DNA of 64,000 nt. Source: Alistipes sp. CAG:435 (GTDB taxonomy: Bacteria; Bacteroidota; Bacteroidia; Bacteroidales; UBA932). Below are positions 26,361-34,247 of this stretch, in pieces (positions within the stretch are counted from its first letter, which is position 1; each line of letters starts with the position of its first letter). The position numbers were made by a program, and so were the translations under genes. The stretch is from assembly GCA_000433355.1 (NCBI GenBank), contig FR893109.1, forward strand, positions 1 through 64,000. Direction: 5' to 3'. The notes beneath the pieces were generated by a model. It was not told the origin of the DNA. It did not search any database and worked only from the letters and a program-made list of their open reading frames with translations.

Positions 26361-28072
26361 ACAGATACTTGACTACTTTCGTGGCCTCGTTATGTCTGAC
26401 GGCCGCGTCCGGCACCATAACTGCCGCACAGGAATACGTCGCGCCGCAGGTTGTGGTGTCCACTGACAAGGTACGCTATAACGGAAAGGTGTACTATTCG
26501 CATATAGTGCAGGAACGTCAGACCCTTTACTCTATCAGCAAGGCTTACAATGTGACCCTTCAAGAGATCTACGACGCCAATCCGAACCTGCATCTCAACA
26601 CGGAAGGACTCAAGAAAGACCAGATCATCCTGATTCCGATAAAAGAAGGGGTCACACAGACACCAACCCGGACAACAAAGGTTGAGACCACGGCGGACAA
26701 CAAGGCGGACAGTGGAGATGACAAGGCCAAGGAATATACCATACACCGTGTCAAGTGGTTCGAAGATCTGACATCCATAGCCAGAAAATATATGGTCTCG
26801 AAGGAGTCCATAATGAATATCAACGGGATGACATCCGAAAAGGTCAGGCGCAAGGACAAGATCAAGATTCCTACGCACCCGGAGAAATGGGAGAAAGGGT
26901 CCGGTTACGAGGTGGCTTCCGCAGGATCATCGACCGAAGGAACTTCAACTGAATCAGGTTCTTCGACAGGTGCGGTGACAGGTGATGATTCGACCTGTTC
27001 AGAGAACGATGGTGTGTTTGACAGGATATTCAATAAGAGACACAAGACAAGCATGGCTCTCTTGCTGCCGTTCAACACAGCGAAAAAAGCGGACAGCCAG
27101 ATGATGGATTTCTACTGCGGAGCGTTGCTCGCCGCGAAGGACCTGGGGGAAGAAGGCCGTGAAATCGACATGAATGTCTATGATGTGGCTGGCGGAGCGA
27201 TGCCTGTCACAGAAGAAAGATTCTCCGAGAGCGACTTCGTGATCGGTCCTGTGTCCAACACTGACATAGCCAGAACCATCAACGCATCCAAAGGCAAGAC
27301 TTGGATAGTCTCTCCTCTTGACCCAAGGGCGGAGGTCCTTGCCGACACAATTCCCAACATCATTCAGGCCCCGTCTCCTACAAAAGCACAGATAGCGGAC
27401 ATGGTCAGATGGGTAGATTCGGACCTGAAAACTAACGACAAGGTGATTTTGATCACCCAGAAAGGGGTAGCGGCAAATGGCTATTCAGCCAATGTGATCA
27501 ACGAGGTGCGCAACTCAGGGTTAAGGCATTCTGACCTATCGTTCAACATCCTTGAGGGCAGGCAGATCATGGGAAGAATCTCGGCGATGATGACGGACAA
27601 CGGCACAAACAGGGTTGTCGTGGCTTCCGACAGCAAGGCGTTTGTCATCGAGGTGGTCAGGTTACTGTACCTCATCTCCAGCCAGAAAAAGGAAATCGTG
27701 CTTTACAGCACATCCAAACTCAGGACATTCGAAGAGATCGACGTCGAGCAGCTGCACACCTTGAATCTACACTCAAGTGTGTCTTACTTTGTAGATTATG
27801 ACTCGAAGGATGTACAGAATTTCCTGATGAAATACAGGGCGCTCTATGGGACGGAGCCAAGCCGCACGGCGTTCCAAGGCTACGACCTCATGAAATTCTT
27901 CACGACCGCACATTCTGAATATGGAAGTAAATGGGACAAGTCCGGAAACCTTAAAGGCACTGGACTCCAGTCCGACTTCAATCTTGTGAAAACATCACGA
28001 GGCGGCTACTTGAACGATGCCGTCAGACGGATTGTGTACAATCCGGACTACTCAGTGAATCTGATCAGATAG
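26357..28072 (+). CDS. LysM-domain protein with periplasmic-binding-protein-like domain
   Basis: 571 residues with a signal peptide (about 1-25, ending ITAAQ). Two LysM repeats for peptidoglycan binding lie at about 42-95 (VQERQTLYSISKAYNVTLQEIY) and 130-180 (IHRVKWFEDLTSIARKYMVSKESI). A Ser/Thr/Gly-rich linker spans about 190-220. From about 230 to the end is a type I periplasmic-binding fold (MALLLPFNTAKKADSQMMDFYCGAL). Such LysM-PBP proteins occur widely in Bacteroidota; ligand unknown. The start overlaps the glycosyltransferase stop; the 3' end overlaps recN by 8 bp in opposite orientation. Confidence 0.8.
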   Translation: MNRYLTTFVASLCLTAASGTITAAQEYVAPQVVVSTDKVRYNGKVYYSHIVQERQTLYSISKAYNVTLQEIYDANPNLHLNTEGLKKDQIILIPIKEGVTQTPTRTTKVETTADNKADSGDDKAKEYTIHRVKWFEDLTSIARKYMVSKESIMNINGMTSEKVRRKDKIKIPTHPEKWEKGSGYEVASAGSSTEGTSTESGSSTGAVTGDDSTCSENDGVFDRIFNKRHKTSMALLLPFNTAKKADSQMMDFYCGALLAAKDLGEEGREIDMNVYDVAGGAMPVTEERFSESDFVIGPVSNTDIARTINASKGKTWIVSPLDPRAEVLADTIPNIIQAPSPTKAQIADMVRWVDSDLKTNDKVILITQKGVAANGYSANVINEVRNSGLRHSDLSFNILEGRQIMGRISAMMTDNGTNRVVVASDSKAFVIEVVRLLYLISSQKKEIVLYSTSKLRTFEEIDVEQLHTLNLHSSVSYFVDYDSKDVQNFLMKYRALYGTEPSRTAFQGYDLMKFFTTAHSEYGSKWDKSGNLKGTGLQSDFNLVKTSRGGYLNDAVRRIVYNPDYSVNLIR

Positions 28073-29741
28073 AAAGCAAGGCCTTCGCGTTTGCAACAGC
28101 GGCGGCGGTGATACTGCTGCCGCTCAGCATACGGGCGATCTCCATCACTCTGTCCTGCCCATCCAGAGGACGGACTGTAGTGGTGGCTTTTCCAAGCACA
28201 TCGTATTCTTTCTCAACCACATAATGCGCGTTACCCTTGGCGGCCACCTGTGGAAGATGGGTGATGGCGAAGACCTGCATGTCCTTGCCCATCGAGCAAA
28301 TCATCCGTCCCATCTTGTCGGCCACGCTACCGGACACTCCCGTGTCAATCTCATCGAATATGAGCGTAGGCATATTCACGAACTTCGCCATCATGGCCTT
28401 CAGGCAGAGCATCAGACGGGACATCTCGCCACCGGAAGCGCACTTCGCGACATCAATCGGATTGGCGCCTGAAGCCGAAAACAAGAACTTGACAGCATCA
28501 GAACCGCTTGCCGACAACGGAGCTGTCGAGAGTTCGATCCGGAAGACAGCATAGTCCATCTCAAGCGAGCGGACTGACTCGGTGATCGCTTTTGAGAATG
28601 GTCCGGAAGCCTTGACCCTGGCGTCATGAAGTCGTTTGGAGACAGCCTCAAGGGCTTTCCTTTCAGAGGCCATCAGACCCTCGAGTTCTGTTTTCCGAGC
28701 CTCAAGGGCTGTGGAATCGAAAAGGGATTCCGAAAGAGCGTCACGTTTTGCGATCAGTTCCGACACCGACGCGGCCGAGTAGCCCTTCATCAGATCATAG
28801 AGAAGCGAAAGACGCTCATCCACAGCTTCGAGACGTTCCTGGGAAAGTTCCACACGGGAATTCATGGTCGTGACATCCTCAAGAATGTCATCCAACTCCG
28901 TACGCGCGGATCCTATCCTTTCAGCCAGACCGGCAGCATCCGGAACAAACTTCGCGGCCTTTTCCAACATCTTCTGAGCCTCTTTCAAGGCTGAGGACAA
29001 CGGCAGAGTCTCCGAGTTCGGATCCGAAGAGCCGAACAACTCCTCCACCCCGCCAAGATTCTCCTTGATCTCCTCGGCATTGGCAAGCTGTTTACGCTCC
29101 GTCTCCAAGGCCTCAAGTTCCCCTTCCTGAAGACGGGCGTCCTCAAGTCTCTGCCAGCGCGCGCGGACATATTCCTTCTCCTCGCTCATCCTGGCAAGGC
29201 GGGAGGAAACTTCGGAATATTCTTTTTCAAGGGTTTTGAAGGCCTTGTAGGATTTATCACATTCCGCCAAAAGGGATACATCACAGGCGAAGTGGTCCAG
29301 CATTGAAAGCTGGAAAGACTTGTCCGACAGCAGAAGAGTCTGATGCTGCGAGTGGATGTCAACCAGACGGGAAGATATGCTTTGAAGAATCTGGATATTC
29401 ACCGGAGAGTCATTGATGAACGAACGCGAGCGGCCGGAACGGTTGACCACCCTCCTGATGATCAGTTCTCCGTCCCCTGCCTCCACATCGTTGTCGTCAA
29501 GGATTTCCTTCAGGACAAGATCCGACTCTGGAATCCTGAATACGGCCTCGACAACACAACTGTCCGCCTCGCCTCCGATCACCGAAGCGTCAGCCTTGGA
29601 GCCCAGCAGTAAAGACAGGGCTCCCAACAGGATAGACTTGCCGGCTCCTGTCTGGCCGGATATAATGATCAGACCCTCCGGAAACCTGATGTCCAGAGAG
29701 TCTATCAAAACATAATTTCTTATCTGAAGGGACTCAAGCAT
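28065..29741 (-). CDS. recN: DNA repair protein RecN
   Basis: SMC-like ATPase acting in double-strand break repair. The 558 residues include Walker A GQTGAGKSILLGAL at about 30-43. A long coiled coil spans about 150-370, and the C-terminal ABC signature CASGGEMSRLML is followed by Walker B TLIFDEIDTGVSG. ATG at 29741 is 11 nt after rpoZ. It ends tail to tail with the LysM gene, overlapping 8 bp. Confidence 0.95.
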   Translation of the reverse strand: MLESLQIRNYVLIDSLDIRFPEGLIIISGQTGAGKSILLGALSLLLGSKADASVIGGEADSCVVEAVFRIPESDLVLKEILDDNDVEAGDGELIIRRVVNRSGRSRSFINDSPVNIQILQSISSRLVDIHSQHQTLLLSDKSFQLSMLDHFACDVSLLAECDKSYKAFKTLEKEYSEVSSRLARMSEEKEYVRARWQRLEDARLQEGELEALETERKQLANAEEIKENLGGVEELFGSSDPNSETLPLSSALKEAQKMLEKAAKFVPDAAGLAERIGSARTELDDILEDVTTMNSRVELSQERLEAVDERLSLLYDLMKGYSAASVSELIAKRDALSESLFDSTALEARKTELEGLMASERKALEAVSKRLHDARVKASGPFSKAITESVRSLEMDYAVFRIELSTAPLSASGSDAVKFLFSASGANPIDVAKCASGGEMSRLMLCLKAMMAKFVNMPTLIFDEIDTGVSGSVADKMGRMICSMGKDMQVFAITHLPQVAAKGNAHYVVEKEYDVLGKATTTVRPLDGQDRVMEIARMLSGSSITAAAVANAKALLSI

Positions 29742-29752
29742 GGCCCCGCAAA

Positions 29753-30124
29753 CTATTCAGCGTCAGAAACATTATCCTTTACCGGACGGGCCTGCATCTC
29801 ATCCTCATTGCCGGATCCTGCCATCCTGTAGTAGAGTTCACCATCCTCAAACTCGGAAATCGCGATGAGATCCGGCTTAGGAAGCTTTTCGTAATATTTG
29901 GAAATCTCTATCTGCTCCCGGTTCTCGAAAACCTCGTCCATGGTGTCGCGATCGGTGCGGAAATCCTCCAGCTTCTTGGCGAGTTCCTTCTTCTCGGCGA
30001 GCGCTATCTGATTCGCCCTTTTGTAAAGGAGTACGACTGTCTCGTAAATGTTGCCCGTCGGCTCGGCGAGATACTTGATGTCCCTTGTGATTGTGTTTGA
30101 AGGGACCTTCTTCTTAACTTCCAT
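29753..30124 (-). CDS. rpoZ: RNA polymerase omega subunit, Rpb6 type
   Basis: A 123-residue small subunit of the Bacteroidota polymerase. Visible is the Rpb6/omega core TRDIKYLAEPTGNIYETVVLLYKRANQIALAEKKEL, followed by an acidic C-terminal tail. ATG at 30124 sits in TTGAATATG; the in-frame TTG at 30130 is less likely. It lies between bamD and recN, a common Bacteroidota neighbourhood. Confidence 0.82.
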   Translation of the reverse strand: MEVKKKVPSNTITRDIKYLAEPTGNIYETVVLLYKRANQIALAEKKELAKKLEDFRTDRDTMDEVFENREQIEISKYYEKLPKPDLIAISEFEDGELYYRMAGSGNEDEMQARPVKDNVSDAE

Positions 30125-30161
30125 ATTCAATAAAAATTCTTGTCTAAATATTGTACGTGGC

Positions 30162-31049
30162 CTATTGAGCGGATTGTTTCAATAATTTTTTTCTGTCCCT
30201 CTCAAAGTCCTTTTCCTTAGTTCCAAGATCCTCGTCAGCTCCTGTGTAACGTCCAAGAGCCTTCTGCGAACGGCGATAGAGCGCGTCCAGTTCCTTACGG
30301 TACGGAGAGTCCGGCAACTCGCCGATGAAGTTGTAATAATCATCCACAAAAGTCAGATATCGTTCCTTCTGCTTGTTCTCGACACTCAGGGAAGCATATT
30401 TGTAGGAAGACTTGGCGATGTAATAGAGAATGTCCTCACGGTAGATATTCTCCGCGTCATCCTTAAGGACATTCCTGAAAGCGACTCTGGCGGCCTTGTA
30501 GTCCTCCATCCTGTAGTAGAGTCTGGCATTTTCGTAAGCCTTCTTGTCCAACCGGTCATTCAACTCCTTGAGCATCCTGTTGCAGATCGCGGCGTGGGAG
30601 TTTCCAGGATTCTCGACCATATACTGACTGATGACATTGATCGCGTTGTAGGTAGGAACCTGATCCAACTCATAACGGAGTGTGGAACGGTAAAGACAGT
30701 CTATCCTGAGGAAAGACGCCTCCTCGGCGAACGGGCTGCGTGGGAAATTCGTTATGAACTTCGTGAAATTGGTCTCAGCCGTGTAATAGTCCTTGAAGCG
30801 GTAATTGCTCAGTCCCCAATAGTACTGGACAGTGTCGTCACGATCAGTTCCGCTGGTCAGGACCGCGAGAGACTCAAACAGTTGCGCGGCCTTGCTGTAC
30901 TTCCCATGATTGAAATAACCGAACGCGGCGGCATATTTCGCATCCACATCACTTCCATTCAGAAGAGCCTCGTACTCCGACTTGCACGACTGGAAAGACA
31001 GTACGGCAAGAAAGGCGACAGACACAAGCTTCAGATTTGTCTTTAACAT
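30162..31049 (-). CDS. bamD: Outer membrane assembly lipoprotein BamD
   Basis: BAM-complex lipoprotein that links substrates to BamA. Signal peptide ends LSFQSC (lipobox, Cys about 22). TPR repeats run through about 45-260 (KYAAAFGYFNHGKYSKAAQLFESL; QYYWGLSNYRFKDYYTAETNFTKFITNFPRSPFAEEA; ARLYYRMEDYKAARVAFRNVLK). 295 residues from ATG at 31049; an upstream in-frame ATG at 31067 is possible. First gene of bamD-rpoZ-recN. Confidence 0.9.
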   Translation of the reverse strand: MLKTNLKLVSVAFLAVLSFQSCKSEYEALLNGSDVDAKYAAAFGYFNHGKYSKAAQLFESLAVLTSGTDRDDTVQYYWGLSNYRFKDYYTAETNFTKFITNFPRSPFAEEASFLRIDCLYRSTLRYELDQVPTYNAINVISQYMVENPGNSHAAICNRMLKELNDRLDKKAYENARLYYRMEDYKAARVAFRNVLKDDAENIYREDILYYIAKSSYKYASLSVENKQKERYLTFVDDYYNFIGELPDSPYRKELDALYRRSQKALGRYTGADEDLGTKEKDFERDRKKLLKQSAQ

Positions 31050-31111
31050 ATTATTCATTCCGTTCAAAATTCAACTTCGCAAGCCGGAAATTCCCGCTTC
31101 CAGCTTAATCA

Positions 31112-32035
31112 TCAGTGTGACAAAAGAAACTTTTCCACCTCAAGAGCGGCGCGGCACCCGGACGCGGCGGCGGTTATCGCCTGCCTGAAACGCGGATCCT
31201 GAACATCACCGGCGGCGAAAACACCTTCCACATTAGTCTCAGAGGTCTTGCCCTTTGTGATGATATAGCCGTTCTCATCTGTCTCCACATATTTCTTGAA
31301 TATGTCAGAGTTAGGATGATGCCCTATCGCAAGGAAAAATCCGTCGGCCTTGACATCAAAAACCTTACCATCCTTGTCCTGAACGCGGACTCCGGTCACA
31401 CCTGACTCATCCCCAAGCACTTCCAGTGTGTTGCAGTTCCAAAGAACCTCTATGTTCGGAGTGTTCCTAACCCTTTCCTGCATGGCCACCGACGCTCTGA
31501 ACACATCCCTGCGGACAATCATGTAAACCTTGCGGCATAGGTTAGCGAGATAGGTGGCCTCCTCGCAGGCTGTGTCACCTCCGCCGACCACAGCGACATC
31601 CTTCTTTCTGTAAAAGAAGCCGTCACAGGTCGCGCAGGCGCTCACGCCCATGCCTCTGAATTTCTGCTCAGACGGCAAACCAAGATACTTCGCGGTCGCT
31701 CCTGTGGCGATGACCAGAGCCTCGGCCTCCAGTTCGGTCTCTCCGTCAATCGTAAGACGGAAAGGGCGCTTGGACAGGTCCGCGGCAGTCACCACTCCCC
31801 TTCTTATGTCAGCCCCAAGACGCTTCGCCTGGGCTCTCATCCCGTCCATAAGCTGGTTGGCGTCAACTCCGTCAGGGAATCCAGGGAAATTCTCGACAAC
31901 AGTCGTGGTCGTAAGCTGTCCGCCTGGTTCCATACCTTCATAAAGGACAGGCTCCAAAGCGGCTCTGGAAGCGTAGATGGCAGCCGTGTACCCGGCAGGG
32001 CCGCCTCCTATGATCAGGCATCTTATTTTTTCCAT
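31112..32035 (-). CDS. trxB: Thioredoxin reductase
   Basis: FAD/NADPH disulfide reductase for thioredoxin. 307 residues, normal length, with FAD-binding GGGPAGYTAAIYASRA at the start, redox-active CATC (SACATCDGFFYR), NADPH-binding VVGGGDTACEEA and the C-terminal GVFAAGDVQDPRFRQAITAAASGC. A strong promoter lies 25 nt upstream. Divergent from a Fur-family regulator, which may respond to oxidative stress or metal. Confidence 0.95.
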   Translation of the reverse strand: MEKIRCLIIGGGPAGYTAAIYASRAALEPVLYEGMEPGGQLTTTTVVENFPGFPDGVDANQLMDGMRAQAKRLGADIRRGVVTAADLSKRPFRLTIDGETELEAEALVIATGATAKYLGLPSEQKFRGMGVSACATCDGFFYRKKDVAVVGGGDTACEEATYLANLCRKVYMIVRRDVFRASVAMQERVRNTPNIEVLWNCNTLEVLGDESGVTGVRVQDKDGKVFDVKADGFFLAIGHHPNSDIFKKYVETDENGYIITKGKTSETNVEGVFAAGDVQDPRFRQAITAAASGCRAALEVEKFLLSH

Positions 32036-32059
32036 ACTTTCGAGTTCAATCTTAACTTA

Positions 32060-32089
32060 CAAATATAGCCATAATTCGTGATTAGCCAA
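32060..32089 (-). promoter_or_regulatory. trxB promoter
   Basis: Minus strand TTGG, 18 nt, TATATTTG: an exact Bacteroidota promoter with normal spacing, 25 nt before the trxB start. Confidence 0.7.
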
Positions 32090-32145
32090 GCGATAAGTTC
32101 CACCTTGATTCCAGCATTAATCGTGTTTTTTCCATAGACGTGATG

Positions 32146-32172
32146 TTGTTTATCAGAATTTATCTAAATTTG
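32146..32172 (+). promoter_or_regulatory. Promoter of the Fur-family gene
   Basis: Exact -7 box TAAATTTG at 32165-32172, with TTG at 32146-32148; the 16-nt spacer is a little short. Confidence 0.5.
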
Positions 32173-32224
32173 CATTCTGTAGCGCCGCAAAAGCGAATTG
32201 ATAATAATCAGGAATCAAACTTTA

Positions 32225-32674
32225 ATGGAAAGAAACAACAAGGCTCCGACAATCGAATACTTCCGTGAACTACTTAGAAAAAACGGACTGAAAGTGACAC
32301 CACAGAGAATCGCCGTACATGAGGCGATGCTTAGGCTTGGACACGCCTGCGCTGACATGGTCACGGCGGAAATCCTTGCGGCGAAAAAGACGAAGGTCAC
32401 TGTCGCCTCCGTCTATAACATCCTGACCCAGCTTTCTCTTTTGGGAATATACCACCACAGGATGAGCGAGAACAACAAGATGTATTTCGACGTCAACACT
32501 TTCAAGCATTTTCATCTTTATGACACGATGAACCACACTTTCTCAGATGTGATTGACGACGAGCTCTATCAGCAGATCGAGGGCAAGCTTCTCGAACGCC
32601 GCTTCAAAGGCTACAAGATTGACGGAATCGACGTGCAGATTCTGGCGCACCCTTCCGTGAAAGGGAAGAAATAA
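32225..32674 (+). CDS. Fur-family transcriptional regulator
   Basis: The 149-residue protein has a winged helix at about 1-80 (ELLRKNGLKVTPQRIAVHEAML and VTVASVYNILTQLSLLGIY). The C-terminal dimer domain includes MYFDVNTFKHFHLYDTMNHTF, with His residues at the metal site. There are no CxxC pairs: the only Cys is in GHACADM, so the structural zinc site of classical Fur/PerR is absent. Divergence from trxB suggests peroxide or metal control of thiol metabolism, which is inference. Start ATG at 32225 follows the promoter by about 50 nt. Confidence 0.85.
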   Translation: MERNNKAPTIEYFRELLRKNGLKVTPQRIAVHEAMLRLGHACADMVTAEILAAKKTKVTVASVYNILTQLSLLGIYHHRMSENNKMYFDVNTFKHFHLYDTMNHTFSDVIDDELYQQIEGKLLERRFKGYKIDGIDVQILAHPSVKGKK

Positions 32675-32712
32675 TCCGAGACATTTCACTAATCTTCAAA
32701 TAACAGGATTTT

Positions 32713-34176
32713 ATGACCAAAGTACTTGACTCAATGCTTCTTGCCGGAGTCGCTCTCGCCACAGGAGCCTGCGCTGAAGAGAAACCGGCACGTACTCCGA
32801 ACGTCGTGTTCATCCTGGCGGATGATCTTGGCTGGGGGGATCTGAGCTGCTACGGGCAGAAGAATTTCGAGACTCCGAACATCGACGCCCTCGCGCGTGG
32901 AGGTGTCCGGTTCACACAATGCTATTCGGGAACCACAGTGAGCGCCCCGTCCAGATCGTGTCTTCTGACCGGTACCCACAGCGGGCACACTCCGGTGAGG
33001 GGAAACCTCGAACTTGATCCGGAAGGACAGTTTCCGCTTCCTGACGGAGCCGAGACGATCTTCCATGACATGAGAAAGGCCGGCTACAGAACCGGAGCGT
33101 TCGGCAAATGGGGACTTGGCTACATCGGCACAAGCGGAGATCCGGCCAACCAAGGCGTTGATGAGTTCTATGGCTTCAATTGCCAGCTTCTCGCCCACAG
33201 CTACTATGCGAGCCACATCTGGCATAACTCGGAAAGAATTGAACTGGAAGACAATGTGGACTCTGTCCCTTACGGGCAGGGAACGTATATTCCAGAACTT
33301 ATCCATGAAAAAGCTCTCCGATTCCTCGAAAATTCGGTCAAGGACGGAGAACCCTTCTTCCTCTGGTATCCGACCACAATACCGCACGCCGAGCTGATTG
33401 TTCCGCAGGACAGCATAATCGACAGATTCATAGGGAAATATCCCGAGACACCTTATCATGGTGTGGACAGCGGGCCGGCGTTCCGAAAGGGTGGCTATTG
33501 TTCGCAGGAATATCCTCATGCCACTTTCGCGGCCATGGTGACAAGGCTTGACACCTACGTGGGGCAGATAGTCTCAAAACTCAAGGAACTTGGAGTCTAT
33601 GACAACACCATAATAATCTTCTCATCCGACAACGGGCCTCATAAAGAAGGAGGTGCGGATCCTGACTTCTTCGACTCCAACGGACCTTGGAGAGGCTACA
33701 AGAGGGATCTTTACGAGGGTGGTGTCAGAGTTCCTTTGATTGTAAGTTGGGAAGGACACACCCAAAAGGGCGTTGACTCGGATCTCATGTGCTCGTTCTG
33801 GGATGTCATGCCGACACTACGCGAGCTCAACGGGGCCAAGGAAAAGGATCTTGAAAACATGGACGGCATCAGTCTGCTTCCGACCTTGGAGAACAAGGGA
33901 ATGCAGAAAGAACACGAATGGCTTTACTTTGAGTTTCAGGAGCTTGGAGGCCGCCAAGCCGTCAGGAAAGGCGAATGGAAACTTGTTCATATGGACATCC
34001 GCAGCGACAACGACAAATACGAGCTGTACAACCTCGCCACCGACCCGGGAGAGACAACAGACCTGAGTGCGGACAACCCGGAGAAAGTCGCCGAGCTTCA
34101 GGCAATCATGTCGGAAGCGCATATTCCGAACCCGGACTTCCCTATTCTTAAAGGAGAAACAGCAAGAGCCAGGTAG
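32713..34176 (+). CDS. Sulfatase (S1 family), Ser-type, lipoprotein
   Basis: Removes sulfate esters from glycans. 487 residues; the signal ends in a lipobox (GVALATGAC, Cys20). Metal-site DD at 37-38 (ILADDLGWGDLSCYG). The maturation motif SAPSR has Ser77 instead of Cys, so formylglycine would be made by an anaerobic radical-SAM maturase (anSME), not seen in the window. SSDNGPH carries the later metal ligands. It sits beside a SusCD pair and a fucosidase, suggesting a sulfated fucose-containing glycan such as mucin or fucan. Confidence 0.9.
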   Translation: MTKVLDSMLLAGVALATGACAEEKPARTPNVVFILADDLGWGDLSCYGQKNFETPNIDALARGGVRFTQCYSGTTVSAPSRSCLLTGTHSGHTPVRGNLELDPEGQFPLPDGAETIFHDMRKAGYRTGAFGKWGLGYIGTSGDPANQGVDEFYGFNCQLLAHSYYASHIWHNSERIELEDNVDSVPYGQGTYIPELIHEKALRFLENSVKDGEPFFLWYPTTIPHAELIVPQDSIIDRFIGKYPETPYHGVDSGPAFRKGGYCSQEYPHATFAAMVTRLDTYVGQIVSKLKELGVYDNTIIIFSSDNGPHKEGGADPDFFDSNGPWRGYKRDLYEGGVRVPLIVSWEGHTQKGVDSDLMCSFWDVMPTLRELNGAKEKDLENMDGISLLPTLENKGMQKEHEWLYFEFQELGGRQAVRKGEWKLVHMDIRSDNDKYELYNLATDPGETTDLSADNPEKVAELQAIMSEAHIPNPDFPILKGETARAR

Positions 34177-34189
34177 GTTCCAGACATTA

Positions 34190-34227
34190 AGAGCGGGCGA
34201 CTGAAGAGTATCAGCCGCCCGCTTTTA
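34190..34227. terminator. Bidirectional terminator between sulfatase and susD
   Basis: AGCGGGCG (34192-34199) pairs with CGCCCGCT (34216-34223), extended inside by CTGA/TCAG, followed by TTTTATA on the plus strand. It separates two convergent genes. Confidence 0.8.
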
Positions 34228-34247
34228 TATTCAGAGATCATGTAATC

